This document shows positions 51,233 through 62,416 of a DNA stretch of 64,000 nucleotides, one piece after another. Each line of letters opens with the position of its first letter. The first letter of the stretch is position 1. A model generated the notes under the pieces. It was not told the DNA's origin and ran no database searches. It saw only the letters and a list, made by a program, of their open reading frames with translations. Origin of the DNA: Euborellia annulipes (lineage: Eukaryota > Arthropoda > Insecta > Dermaptera > Anisolabididae); the NCBI GenBank assembly GCA_023213315.1, contig JAKCPI010005381.1, positions 1 through 64,000 of the forward strand. Reading direction: 5' to 3'. The position numbers and the translations under genes were made by a program.

Positions 51233-51395
51233 ATTTGTAAGTATCAATTTTTAAAATTTTATATTAAAAATAAAATTGTTTTCCCAAAAAAAAATATTTT
51301 TCTCAAATCTCGGGATTTAAAAAAAAAAAGAAATTATTCAAATCTCGGGGAGGGGGGGGTAATAAACTCCTTTTCCCCCCTGGTATAATATAAAA

Positions 51396-51799
51396 ATCTG
51401 GTGTGACTGTCGCACAGCACACAACTTGTCTTAACTTTGGTAGTCGAAAGTTGTGTTCTATACTTGTCACACCAGATTTTTCGTTTCGACATATATAATA
51501 TTTAGTTTCCGACAGTACGGTACATTCGAGAATTGTAAAATTTATAAAAATATTGTTCACAGACAGACAGACACACGGACAGACCATGTCGCGATTCAGG
51601 GGACCTCAAAACGTGTATATCCATCAAAATCTCGTCATCGAATTTTTGACAGGAATTCAATACTTTCTCTATATATAATAATAATAAATAATATAATAAT
51701 ATAATATATATAATAATAATATAATAATATAATATAATATATTCTCTATATACCATATATATACTGTATATATATTAACATATATAGATAAGAGAAAGT
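51396..51799 (-). repeat. R1 copy with large internal deletion
   Basis: Terminal hairpin 51396-51478, GTTTCGACATATATAATA, GGTACGGTACATTCG, then a jump to ACAGACAGACAGACACACGG and the R1 5' end ending AGAGAAAGT. About half the body is missing. A TAATAATATAAT-rich microsatellite lies at 51675-51745. Confidence 0.75.
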
Positions 51800-51811
51800 A
51801 AAAATTACAAC

Positions 51812-51960
51812 GTTTTGGCCACTCATTCTGTGACCTGCAATTCATTTAAGATTACAAAGGTTGTCACAGGTATACAAACCTTAGTAATCTTAACTGAACT
51901 ATACCTGAAGAAGGCGACAGTATGAGTGGTCGACGTAATTCTTACAAATAAACCACATTT
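51812..51960. repeat. Decayed hammerhead foldback, family D
   Basis: ACGTTTTGGCCACTC and CCTGAAGAAGGCGACAG with inverted arms (TTTAAGATTACAAAGG versus CCTTAGTAATCTTAACTG). Same family as 31394-31556. No intact core. Confidence 0.55.
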
Positions 51961-52029
51961 AAACAGAAAACAAAATTCTTTTATTAATTAAAGAAATCCT
52001 CCGTCCCATAATCGTCTAAATCTTTTATT

Positions 52030-52307
52030 TTTTTTTTCTTTTTTAAAAAACATTCACACTTTTTTTTTCTCATTCACACTCACACTCACACACACATTCA
52101 CACAGTCTTTTCGGCAACTCAGGCCATTTAAGACTTTAGACGATAACCGTTATTATATAAATATACATATAGGGGTCCAGGCATTCTTATTTAAGCCATT
52201 TGGTATCCAATTGGCTTAAATAAAATCATCGGACTGCCTGGGGTCCGAACCCGCGACGTTTGGTATACGAGGTTAGCACGCTAACCTCTACGCCATGCCC
52301 CGAGGGC
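52030..52307 (-). repeat. SINE-1 full-length copy with 12-bp target duplication
   Basis: Complete in minus orientation with GCATGGCGTAGAGGTTAGCG, GCGGGTTCGGACCCC and all body blocks. AAATCTTTTATT at 52018-52029 and 52308-52319 are the duplicated target. Confidence 0.92.
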
Positions 52308-52319
52308 AAATCTTTTATT

Positions 52320-52508
52320 AATTCCTTAAAACGGTCAAATGGATACTTACTCCAGGAAGTGGGAGTGATGGAGAGCGGGAGAGGGGGGGGGGGGCAAATT
52401 AGTAAAAAAAAGAATTTAATAAAAAAAAAAACGAAAATTTCTTAACATGTTAAAATTTGAAAAATTTGGCCTTAATATCATATTTGAATCTTGTTTTCAT
52501 GGAGGTCT
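52320..52508. other. Short gap, no gene recognised
   Basis: Contains a GAGAGGGGGGGGGGGG run at 52378-52394 and poly(A). Nothing else supported. Confidence 0.4.
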
Positions 52509-52516
52509 CTGCATTC

Positions 52517-52592
52517 CAAAGACGGATCCAGACGTGTTTCTAGGCGGGGGGGGGGGGTAATTACCCCATTTACCCCCTTTTATCCGCCCTTG
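52517..52592. mobile_element. Minimal 76-bp hAT-C derivative with perfect 8-bp target duplication
   Basis: CAAAGACGGATCCAGACG ... TATCCGCCCTTG with a G-run and C-runs between, flanked by CTGCATTC at 52509-52516 and 52593-52600. It is the shortest member of the family in the window and consists of little more than the two ends. Confidence 0.85.
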
Positions 52593-52600
52593 CTGCATTC

Positions 52601-53035
52601 TAGTATAGGAGGATACGTGTAAATAAACCACCCCCACTCTTTGCTCTCTATAATTGTTATTTTGAAATTCATCATATGAAAATGAAATTAGAAATAAATA
52701 AATATTTAGAAATTTTAATAAGAATATTAATTATATTTTGGTTGCTCTGGGTGTGTTCTTTGCACACAATGCCTACATCATCCATATTTGAAACAAAGTC
52801 AATATTGACTTGTGTGTGTGTGTGTGTGTGTAACCCTTTGCGGAGGTGATTTTTGCCAAGGGCTGCTTGGCAAATTGGCAAAGGGCACCACCCTCCCTTT
52901 TGGATTCTCCACAGAAGGGTAATTGGTTGAATGCGTCGTCTCTCCCCTCTCTTTCTCTTTTCTTATCTCTCTCTATGTATGTATCTTGAGCAAGGAGTGT
53001 CTCCAATCCTCCCCCCTCTAACTTAACCACATCTT
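52601..53035. other. No gene recognised; (GT)n
   Basis: (GT)n at 52810-52830 and a TCTCTCCCCTCTC tract. Two short frames here rely on the repeat and are not convincing. Confidence 0.4.
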
Positions 53036-53038
53036 TTT

Positions 53039-53150
53039 ACTTTCTCTTACCTATATATATGTTAATATACTATATATAGAGAGAAAATATTGGATTCATG
53101 TCAAAAATTCTAGATTTTGATGGATATACACGTTTTAAGTCCAAAAAGTA
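53039..53150 (+). repeat. R1 5' fragment
   Basis: ACTTTCTCTTACC to GATATACACGTTTTAAGTCC, then unique sequence. Confidence 0.7.
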
Positions 53151-53304
53151 GGAAAGAATTTCTAGTAGTAAATTCAAAGGGGCGCTCTGCTCTCACTGTC
53201 GATTTTCTTGGCATTAAACATTTTAATAGTAAATACACATTAATTGTAATTTTGCCTGTCTAACACTAAATAAATTGTTCGATGACCGTAGGTCCGGCCC
53301 TGTT

Positions 53305-53472
53305 CTAATATATCGGCGGAAACTAAATATATGTCGACACGAAAAATCTGGTGTGAAAAGCACAGAACACAATTCTCTTACTAAAGCTGAGAGAAAGTTG
53401 TTTTTTATTTAAAACTCATTTTACTTTCTCTTACCCTATATATGAAATATATAGAGAGAGAAAGTATTGTTT
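53305..53472 (+). repeat. R1 end fragments, degraded
   Basis: ATATATCGGCGGAAACTAAA, ATCTGGTGTGAAAAGCAC and a shortened hairpin to about 53400. A new R1 5' end (ACTTTCTCTTACCC ... AGAGAGAAAGTATTG) then spans 53422-53470. Confidence 0.6.
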
Positions 53473-53835
53473 TTCTAATATTATTTATTTTTTTTTTTCC
53501 TTTGAGGAAAAATCCAGAGAATTTTCCAAAAACAAATGAACTATAAGTCAACGATAAATTAATTAATTATTCATTGGGTTCGAAATTTTGCATACATAAA
53601 CTAGATATATATTCCAAGAATTGGAAAGCTTTTGGTAAACATCGGACCCCTTGTTGTCAAATAAATTTTTCCTTTATAGAGTAAAATGATATAACAGTTA
53701 GGTATACGTATATTCACTGGATACCGCTCCAAGAAATTTACGCTCCATTAGGGCAATAACATTATAATCCAAATAGATGAGTGGTAGGGTAGTAATAAAA
53801 CTCCCAGTTTAATTTTTTTTTTTTTTTTTTTTTTT

Positions 53836-54045
53836 CGATTTTCTCAAAATTTGCTTCAACGATTTTTTTTTTTAATTGAAAAATCATTAATTTTTTAGAA
53901 GCTCTTTAAAATGTATAGTCTCATTTTGCCTTTGAAACCTTTTGAAGACTACTTTACTCTTGTGCTTCATAGTAAAGATAGGAGAAATGGTTGCCATGGT
54001 AACAAAATATAAATATTTTCCTATACTATACATCTTGAATTCTAA
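53836..54045 (+). repeat. R1 3' body fragment
   Basis: CGATTTTCTCAAAATTTGC, AGAAGCTCTTTAAAATG, GGTTGCCATGGTAAC and TATACATCTTGAATTC; no hairpin. A 20-base T run precedes it. Confidence 0.68.
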
Positions 54046-54424
54046 TCATGGGGGGGGGGAGCTCCAGTGGTGTAGTGGCAAAATTTTCAAAGTGGCAACG
54101 CTAAATACATGACTTACCAATGGCGGGGGGGGGGTGCTTCCGGGAGCCCTTCCCCGGAAAATTTTAGAAAAATTAATAGTGAAATGGTGCGATTCTAGAC
54201 TATGATCTACTCATATCTTAAATCATCATCTTCTTAAGGCTTATCTTAAAGCCTACCAAATCCTAATTTAACTTCAGGAATTTATTAAGTCTGTACAAGG
54301 TGTAATAAGTAACTATGCATAATTTTCATAGAAAAAAGAAAAATAATAGATGTAAAATATTTTTATACAGTATATAGGCCTATGTTTTAGTAACAATAAT
54401 ATTAAGGTTTGGCACAAAGATTAA
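54046..54424. other. No gene recognised
   Basis: Starts with a GC-biased patch (GGGGGGGGAGCTCCAG, GGTGCTTCCGGGAGCCC) that may be a degraded DNA-element end. The rest is AT-rich. Confidence 0.35.
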
Positions 54425-54427
54425 AAA

Positions 54428-55082
54428 ATCTGGTGTGACTGGCGCACAGCACACAACTTTCTCTTACCCTCGGTAATTGAAAGTTGTTTTCTGTGCTTGT
54501 CACACCAGATTTTTTGTGTCGACATGTATTTAGTTTCCGACATTAGGGTACAATTGAATACAAGATGTAAAATTTATAAGCGTGGGAAAATATTTATATT
54601 TTGTTACCATGGCAACCATTTATCCTATCTTTCCAATGAAGTACAAGAGTAAAGTGGTCTTCAGAAGATTTCAATCGCAAAATGAGAATATACATTTTAA
54701 ATAGCATCTAAAAAATAATTGATTTTTTAATTTTAATCAAAATCGTTGGAGCGAATTTAGAGAAAATCGAAAAAAAAAAAACTGAAAAAGTGCATCAGTA
54801 AAGTAGTAGTACTCTTTGGTTGATTTTGTTCAAAAGCTTCGTGTCACGTCCCAAGGGGTTGCCTAACTTAAATATAAAATTTCAACCTCCTAGCTCTTTC
54901 CGTTCTTGAGATATTTTGTTCACAAACACACAGACAGACCATGTCGCGAAAACCATTTTTTTTGGATTCAGGGGACCTCAAAACGTGTATATCCGTCAAA
55001 ATCTCGACATCGAATTTTTGCCACGAATCCAAAACTTTCTCTCTATATATATATTTACATATATACACAGGTAAGAGAAAGT
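54428..55082 (-). repeat. R1 full-length copy, minus orientation
   Basis: Hairpin 54428-54510, ATGGCAACCATTTATCC, CACACAGACAGACC, to GGTAAGAGAAAGT. The microsatellite is almost absent in this copy. Confidence 0.85.
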
Positions 55083-55584
55083 AAAAATTGAGATGGAATG
55101 TGAACCTCTGACCCCCTCTCTATCACTTTGATTAAAACAACATGCGATGTTTTGTAGCTTCTAATAAAAATATTTCTTTTATTTTTGCTCTGTCTGTCTG
55201 TCTATTTGAACATCTTCGATTCCATTCCATACATATAGATTTTCTTATTCCGTCCTTCCCCTCCCTCCCTCCCCTTATTTGAAAGATTTTTTTCCTCTCT
55301 ACTCTATATTGTCCCAGATTTTTTTCTTTTCCCATAATATTTACGTATATAAATATTTATCAACTTCAAATGGAGTAACAAACAAAAGATGTCGTTGAGT
55401 TTTTAAATTTCTTCAAAGACAGGCGAAAGAATAAAAAAAAAAATCCCCCCGAATCAAAAAGAAAATTTTCTTATTCGTTTTTTAAACATTTCCTTTAAAA
55501 TAAATAAAATTTCTCTGGTTATAAATACTAAAGATTATTAAAATATTAAATTAAAATTATTTAAGAAAATATCGGTAATAAGTT
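55083..55584. other. No gene recognised
   Basis: CTGTCTGTCTGTC at 55190 and CCCTCCCTCCCTCCCC at 55259 are simple repeats. No conserved frame. Confidence 0.4.
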
Positions 55585-56220
55585 ACTTTCTCTTACCTAT
55601 ATGTATATGTTAATATACATTTATATATAGATAGTATTGGAAAGATGGAAATTCGATGTCGAGATTTTGATGGATCTTCACGTTTTGAGGTCTCCATGAA
55701 CCCAACAAAGTGATTTTCGCGACATGGTCTGTCTTGTGTGTGTGTGTGTGTCTGGGTTCAATTTAAAGCATGAAGGAGAGTTTAAATTTTATATTTAAGT
55801 TAGATACCCCCTGGGACATATCACGAAGCTTTTAATCAAAATCGGCCAAAGAGTACTAGTACTTTACTGATGTAGTATTTCAGTTTTTTTCGATTTTCTC
55901 AAAATTAGCTCCAACGATTTTGTTTAAAATTCAAAAATCAATTATTTTTTAGATTCTCTTTAAAATGTATATTCTCATTTTGTCGATTGAAATCTTCTGA
56001 AGACCACTTTACTCTTGTACTCCATAGAAAAGATAGGAGAAATGGTTGCCATGGTAACAAAATATAAACATTTTGCCATACTTATAAATTTTACATCTTG
56101 AAAATTGAATGTACCGTACTGTCGGAAACTAAATACATGCAAAAAATCTGGTGTGACAAGCACAGAACACAGCTTTCGACTACCGAAGGTAAGAGAAAGT
56201 TGTATGCTGTGCGACAGTCA
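55585..56220 (+). repeat. R1 copy, hairpin truncated
   Basis: ACTTTCTCTTACC, (GT)n at 55735-55752, GGTTGCCATGGTAAC, GTACCGTACTGTCGG and a hairpin that stops at GTGCGACAGTCA without the final CACCAGAT. Confidence 0.82.
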
Positions 56221-57610
56221 TCTTACTAAAACATCAAAAAATTTGATGTGGGAATGATTGTCCGAGGGAATAACGAAACTAAACAAAATTGCCACAAACT
56301 CAGAAGCCACAACTTACTTTTCTATGCTCATGAACTGTACTATATTACTACCGTAAACCTATACAAATAGGCTATAATTATTAAATAAATCAGCGCCCAA
56401 CTTTTTAAAATACCAGGTGAGGGACTGACGTTAAAAAATTTAATATTTAAAAAACTTATGTTCAAAATAGTTTCAAGAATACATCCTTTTTTTTAATCAT
56501 TCGCTTTAGTGTTTGTTGTCAATAGCAATTTTGCCAACTTCTAAAAAACTAAACCGGGGCTTGGGAGAGCTTCAAATTTCGATCCAATCACACTGTTTTA
56601 AAAAACTGAGGGAATGACGGGTTTTTAAGGACAAGTTTTAAAGTATTTTTAATAATTTTTCCATTCGCCTTTTTTAAATTAAAAACTCATGAAAATACAG
56701 CCAAAACCATCATATATAAGTAAAAAATAAGATAGCAAACTATTAGTAAGGAATTTTTCGATTTAAGTTCATGATTCTCTTTGAATTTAGCATTTGGGAC
56801 ATAGTGAGGGAATGATTTTTAGGGTACGTTCTTGGATATATCCTTTCTGCTTATCATATAAGTAATAAATTTATTTCACAATTTAGTACATTTAGTACAG
56901 TAGTTTTAAAAAAAAAAGAAATTTCATAATTGACAAACCTGCTTTGAGGAAATCATTAAGAACATCGATTTCAATTTTTTTTGAGAATCAGCCATATATA
57001 TCTTGTTATAACTCTGAGTGATTTGCACTAACAAATATTTTAAAAGTGTCGCACTTAAAATCTCATATCATATTCATTCTCTATCCATGTTATTCTAAAC
57101 GCCGTCTAATTTGGACAATAACATAATTGGACCAAAAATAGTTGTGTGGATGTTCTTTTTATAAAATGCTCTCAAAATATCTCTAATTGTTCAAAATAGC
57201 TCGGGTCAGAAGAAATTCAAGTGCTGTTTTCATTCATTCATTCAAAAAAACGACTTAATATAGCCTATATAAAGGATTCATTAAATTTTTTATCATTTTG
57301 AATTATCTCATTAAAAAAAAAAAAAAAAAATGAAGAAAAGGAAGAAGGAAAAAAAAGCTAATTCTAGAATGTCAATTTTCCTTTAAAAAAATTAATCAAC
57401 TTTTCGTTTTTTTTCTTTTTTTTCTTAATTCATCATTTTATATTCATACAAAAAAATTTATTCAATTGTTACTTACGAATTAGCATGTTGATGTTTTTTT
57501 TTTTTTTTTTTTTTTTTAAGCTATGAATAAATTGAATATAAAATTTATGTGCATTTATAAAAAAAAATTCTTAGTTATATCAAAAATTATAGAACACACT
57601 CACACTTTTA
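56221..57610. other. No gene recognised; low-repeat AT-rich DNA
   Basis: None of the families in this window are evident. A and T runs at 57312-57330 and 57496-57518. No frame of interest. Confidence 0.4.
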
Positions 57611-58262
57611 ACTTTCTCTTACCTCTATATATAAGTTAATATATAAAGAGAGAAAGTATTGGATTCATGTCAAAAATTCGATGTCGAGATTTTGTTGGAT
57701 ATACATGTTTTGAGGTCCCCTGAATCCAAAAAAGTGGTTTTTGGAACATTGTCTATGTGTGTGTCTGTCTGTCTTTGTTCAATTTTAAGCATGAAGGAAT
57801 TGAGAGCTATGAGGTTGAAATTTTATATTTAAGTTAGTCACCCTCCTAGGGAGTGAAAATAAGCTTTTAATCAAAATTGGCCAAAGAATACTATTACTTT
57901 ACTAATGCATTTTTTTAGTTTTTTTTTTTTTTTTTTTTATTTTCTCAAAATTTGCTCCAACGATTTTGATTAAAATTCAAAAATCAATTATTTTTTAGAT
58001 GATATCTTTAAAATGTATTGGTATATTCTCATTTTGCCATTGAATTCTTCTAAAGACTACTTTACTCTTGTACTTCATAGGAAAGATAAGAGAAATAGTT
58101 GCTATAGTAACAAAATATAAATATTTTCTCTCGAATTCTAATATATCGGCGGAAACTAAATATATGTCGACACGAAAAATCTGGCGTGACTGGTCGCACA
58201 GCACACAACTTTCTCTTAGCTTCGGAAAGCGAAAGTTGTGTTCTTTGCTTGTCACACCAGAT
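57611..58262 (+). repeat. R1 full-length copy with extended palindromic end
   Basis: ACTTTCTCTTACC start to hairpin 58179-58262. After the hairpin, GTGTCGACATGTATTTAG and TTTCCGCCGATATAT mirror the sequence before it, so the palindrome extends over about 58143-58298. The copy therefore looks like two R1 3' ends joined tail to tail through one hairpin. Confidence 0.82.
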
Positions 58263-58311
58263 TTTTTGTGTCGACATGTATTTAGTTTCCGCCGATATAT
58301 ATATATATATA

Positions 58312-58566
58312 TATATTTTTTGTTTTAAAACACTCACACTTTTTTCTCATTCACTCACCCATACACACAGTCACAAGTTAGGCCATTTAAGACTATAAAC
58401 GATACTCGTATGTTTAATATATCTATTGGGAGTTCAGACATTCTTATTTAAGCCATTTGGTATCCAAATGGTTTAAATAAAATCAACGGACTGTCTGGGG
58501 TCCGAACCTGCGACTTTTGGTATACGAGGTTAACACGCTAACCCCTACACCAAGCCCCGAGGGCAT
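58312..58566 (-). repeat. SINE-1 near full-length, older copy
   Basis: GCCCTCGGGGCTTGGTGTAGG head, B box GCAGGTTCGGACCCC, GCCATTTGGTATCC body, GGCCTAACTTGTGAC (diverged), A-rich tail. Confidence 0.8.
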
Positions 58567-58785
58567 CTTTTTTTTTTTTAATTGGCCAACTAATGCGCGC
58601 TTCAATAGGCAGCTATAGCATTATAGGAGTTGGCCGATAGTTGGTTGATTTTTTAATCAAAAGTGCAGATCGATTAAAAAATCGAGTTGATCTGTAGTTG
58701 AGTCGTGTGCGCACCTGCATTGAACTTAACCCATTTATGTCCATCGACCGTGTGCTGGACGCACACATAATTGGGCTGCCTTATA

Positions 58786-58918
58786 TCTTGAAATTCGAAA
58801 GTACCGTACTGTCGGAAACTAAATATATGTCGACACGAAAAATCTGGTGTGACAAGCACAGAACACAACTTTCAATTACCGAAGGTAAGTTGTGTGCTGT
58901 GCGCCAGTCACACCAGAT
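58786..58918 (+). repeat. R1 3' end with hairpin
   Basis: TGAAATTCGAAAGTACCG, TCGGAAACTAAATATATG, TCGACACGAAAAATCTGG and a hairpin closing at GTCACACCAGAT. Confidence 0.75.
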
Positions 58919-59430
58919 GTTTTTTAATCTAATACAGTTTTATTTTCTCCTTATTATAAAGTATTAAAAATTTCACAGATAATATAGATAAATCTTATTT
59001 CAAACCATTGATATTTATTTTTAACCAAAAATCTTATTTAAAGGTTGAAGAGATCTTTAAAACGCAAATTGAAAATGTTTCTTAGTAATTGTGTGTGTGT
59101 GTGGTGTGTGTGTATCTCTCTCGCTCTCTCTATATATATAAATTGATGAGAGTCGAAAGAGAGAGAGATAAATCCATTTCATGAATATCTTTTTTTCTTC
59201 CTCATTTGTAACTCGTAACTCTCTCTCTCTTTTTCTCTATCTGCCTTTACGAAGGTAATCTTTGACTTGTTTCGACTTCACATCACATGATTTTCATATC
59301 GATATGAATTATTCTACTCCAATTTTTTTTTTATTTATTTGTCTTTTTTGGATTCACTTCCACCCATCCAGTTGGCTCGGGCCCTCCCGCGGCGAAACCT
59401 CGCCTTTTCCAAAGAAAAAACTCTTAATTA
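58919..59430. other. No gene recognised; (GT)n and (CT)n
   Basis: (GT)n at 59090-59113, (TC)n/(TA)n just after, and CTCTCTCTCTTTTTCTC at 59220. Nothing coding is supported. Confidence 0.45.
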
Positions 59431-59431
59431 T

Positions 59432-59727
59432 TAAGGAAATTATTAATAAAAACGTCACCAAAGAAAAAGTACAAGTACACTCACTGGTCGAAAAAAATGG
59501 AATTGAATTAAAAAGCGAACCCTGTCCACGAGAAGCTTATGTATCCTCTCTGAACATCTGGTCACGGGCACTAACTTTATTAAATATTATTTAAAAAAAA
59601 AATATTTCTAGAATCTTATATCTTTATTTATACTTGTAAAAGAAAAAAAAGTCTATTTTTTCGACCAGTGAGTGTACTTGTGTTTTTTCTTTGCTGACGT
59701 TTTTGTTCATAATTTCGTTAATAATTA
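59432..59727. repeat. Inverted-repeat element with ~65-bp arms
   Basis: Left: ATTAATAAAAACGTCACC, AAAGAAAAAGTACAAGTAC, ACTCACTGGTCGAAAAAA. Right: TTTTTTCGACCAGTGAGTG, TACTTGTGTTTTTTCTTTG, CTGACGTTTTTGTTCAT. The 160-bp spacer includes TTCTAGAATCTTATATCTT, also seen at about 22225. Type unknown. Confidence 0.65.
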
Positions 59728-59809
59728 ACAGATTTTTACGAATGAATGATTTTTAGAAAGCCAAAGAACTATAGAATATCGTAAATATATGTTTTTTGCA
59801 TTCAGGGAT

Positions 59810-60115
59810 ACCTAAAATTGTATTAGGGGTGACCAAAGCAAAAAAAAACTGAAAAAATTCGATTTTTCTAAACTTTAAGCCGTTTGCTGCACGTCTAAAT
59901 GACCTCAGATTGGGATGAAACTTAAAATTTATATGTATTATAATTATCTGCATATTAAAGGGTGTCGCCTTAGAAAAATTCAGGTGATATAAATTTAAAG
60001 CACATTTTCTATTGAAATTTCATTTTCTCTATAGCTCTAAAATCTGACGTGATAGGGCAAAACTGATGACATTTTTGGAATCAGTGCTACCCAAATACCC
60101 AGAAATAGTTTCAAA
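59810..60115. repeat. Unnamed repeat shared with 21930-22135
   Basis: TTTCTAAACTTTAAGCCGTTT, TATCTGCATATT, AAGCACATTTTCTATTGAAAT and TCTCTATAGCTCTAAAATC find matching blocks in the same order inside hAT-A at 21.9-22.1 kb. Confidence 0.6.
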
Positions 60116-60429
60116 TTCTCAGTCAACAAAAAAAAAAGTTCCTTTTTGTTCCTCTGTGTTATATAGAGAAGAAGATAGACAATACTTTCTCTACTTTGTA
60201 ATCCAGAAAGTAAAAAAAAAAGTCAACTTTGATGAATTCAGAAAAAAAAAAAGAAAATTTAATTTAATCCAAGTTCCATTCTGTCACCACACAGCATCTG
60301 TCAGTGTGTGTGTCGTGAATTGAAGGGCTTTACGCCCTTTGGTTTCGTCTGATAGGCTTAGGGCTCTCAAGACGTTTTAGGCCTCAATGCCATCAAAAGA
60401 CGAACGAAGCAATAAGCCAAGACAAGACA

Positions 60430-60471
<42 letters not shown>

Positions 60472-60690
60472 CACTCTTTCCCTTTCAAATAAACGTATTA
60501 AACAATTAAAGGAGGGGGAAAAAAAAAGATTTTTCAAATTTTGTATCGATATCGTAATAATAAAAAAAGGCTTCTTCTATCATTTCTTATCCAAATCAAC
60601 GATACATCTATATATAAATAAATAGCGGAGTGTCCGTCTGTCACACTCTCTTTGATCAACTATCCGAAATTTTGAAAAGAAATTTTGCAA
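60116..60690. other. No gene recognised; (CA)n
   Basis: (CA)n at 60429-60469; GGCTTTACGCCCTTTGG at about 60326. The short frame at 60066-60323 is unremarkable. Confidence 0.45.
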
Positions 60691-60695
60691 TCTTA

Positions 60696-61551
60696 GGGTC
60701 CGATTATGTTGGAGCTGCGATAAGCGATAAGAGCGTCGCTAAGAGCATAGCAAAGAAAATAGAAACATGCTTTTGAATAGAGCTGTGCTGAGAATCCTTC
60801 TTTGATCCCGATTCATTTTCTTTGCTCTTATCGACGCTCTGATCGGAGATGGATACAGACATTTTAATAAGTGAAGTATTTCTAGGGCCTCATTGGGGAA
60901 TAAAAAAAAAAGAGAAAAATTTTCATAATATATATTTCTAGACAAACTATTGAATGAAGTGGCACAAAAAACACAAACAAATTGTAAGTTAATCTACAGT
61001 ATTTTTAAAATAAATTTACTTACTATTTGTTTGACTTTTTGCTGCCACTTCAATTCAATCAACTTTTAAATCTATTTATATTTAATATCTATTATATTTA
61101 TAATATTTAATATAATATATAATAATAATCTTAATAATGGTTTATTTAATTAATAAACAAATTTATTAATAATTTAATTTAGGCTAATATTTTAATTTAA
61201 TTTAATATATTAATAAACTTAACAGTTAAAATATTTTAAATATATTTATTTAAAATCATAGTGAATTTTGACAGTAGATATATTTTGAAAATACGAGGTT
61301 ACGTTCAAAACCTTAATCTGTCAATTATAACATTATGCAGACATCAAAATCTTCACCTCCGATCAGCTCCATCCACACCAATATTCACGTTTTCTATTAA
61401 TATCTTGAAGCAATTACCAATTTATAGCGATTAAATACAGTTTAAACTTTTAGACACCTGCTTTGTCTTTGTTATTATCGCAGCTCCACTAGCGAGATGT
61501 TTGACGCTCTGCACTCTTATCTTTTATCGCAGCTCCAACATAATCGCACCC
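60696..61551. mobile_element. PIF/Harbinger-like non-autonomous element with TTA target duplication
   Basis: The left end GGGTCCGATTATGTTGGAGC...TGCGATAA is inverted at the right (TTATCGCAGC...CATAATCGCACCC), one mismatch over 28 bases. TTA at 60693-60695 and 61552-61554 fits the TWA duplication of Harbinger transposons. The 856-bp interior has no transposase. A 5' half copy is at 49945-50375. Confidence 0.8.
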
Positions 61552-61627
61552 TTATAGAGGAGGTTATGGAGAGTCCAGGAGTCCGCAAATCCACAAGGGG
61601 TTTAATGCCCAATTGCACTGTATGATA

Positions 61628-61706
61628 GTGTGCCAAGCGCAGAACACAACTTTTGATTACAGAAGTTAAGAGAAAGTTGTGTGCTGTGCAACCAGTCACA
61701 CCAATT
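61628..61706 (+). repeat. R1 terminal hairpin fragment
   Basis: GTGCCAAGCGCAGAACACAAC, GATTACAGAAGTTAAGAG and GTGCAACCAGTCACACCA. The first few bases are lost. Confidence 0.65.
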
Positions 61707-62160
61707 TTTTTTTTAATTGAAATTTTTTTTTTTTTTTGTTTCTCTTAATTCATTTTTTATAACCTTTGTTACTCTTTGTTACAGGTGAGTTTTCATTCTC
61801 TGTCATCCATCAATCAGGTATCCATTTTTGTGAGTAAGAAATTTTCATTTTATTATTATTTCTATTTTTTTTTAATGGTCCAGAAGTTTCATTTCTGGAC
61901 GTCTAATTACTAGAGCCCGGATGTTGATGCACCTGAATTTTTGCAGTTATTCATTTCATGAGTATTCGAAATACTTGTTCCGAGAATATGTGCATATTTT
62001 GGCTTTTGGACATGACAACGTCTTAAAATGCCTGTTCTGGTTAAATAAAATAATATTTAAAAAAAAAAAAATTAAAAACAACGCTTTTATAAATGTACTA
62101 AAAAGAGAAAAATAATTTTGTACAAGTTCTTAACATATATTTATATTGAGGATATTCAAG
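61707..62160. other. No gene recognised
   Basis: AT-rich. GTTACAGGTGAGTTTTC at 61780 resembles a splice donor context, but no exon can be defined around it. Confidence 0.35.
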
Positions 62161-62213
62161 GCAGCCAAAAGCAATAAAGAAAATTATATCTATCTTTAGC
62201 TTTATTTCATTCT

Positions 62214-62257
62214 TTTGTCGACGTTTCGGCCGATATTCCGGCTTTCATTAGGATAAA
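62214..62257 (-). ncRNA. Hammerhead ribozyme motif, one core change
   Basis: Minus strand: TTTATC, CTAATGA (CTGATGA expected), stem II GCCG/CGGC, GAAAC, GTC, GACAAA. The G-to-A core change should weaken or abolish cleavage. Confidence 0.65.
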
Positions 62258-62372
62258 GTGCTGTTTGACTATACTAACTATTGAACCAGAAGTCATGACA
62301 TTTGACGAATGTTCTCACAAACGCATTGTCAGAAGATGCCAAGAGCCTCTATGTACTCGAGGCAAACCGCAT

Positions 62373-62416
62373 TTTGTCCTGATGAAGGCCGGAATATCGG
62401 CCGAAACGTCGACAAA
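62373..62416 (+). ncRNA. Hammerhead ribozyme motif, the best match in the window
   Basis: TTTGTC, CTGATGA, stem II GGCCG/CGGCC (five pairs), GAAAC, GTC, GACAAA. Stem I is six perfect pairs and every core base matches the consensus. Stem III is the palindrome ACGT with no loop, which implies a dimer for activity as shown for small Penelope-associated hammerheads. Predicted cleavage is after the GTC at 62408-62410. Confidence 0.88.

Larger units (their letters stand above)
50871..51388. mobile_element. hAT-C copy, interrupted by a hammerhead foldback
   Basis: CAGTGGCGGATCCAGAGG start, G-run, ATCTGGTGTGACTGGTCGC, TTTAAAGGTGCATTCTGG, ..., TTTTTAAAATTTTATATT, G-run and CCCCCCTGG end. It aligns with 11214-11483 except for the 211-bp insertion at 51022-51232. 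The right tip seems deleted between short CTG repeats, so the target duplication (GTATA-) is only partial. Confidence 0.7.

Noticed and set aside
59262..59594. 110-residue frame starting MTCFDFTSHDF
   Set aside because: Overlaps the arm of an inverted-repeat element and shows no recognisable domain.
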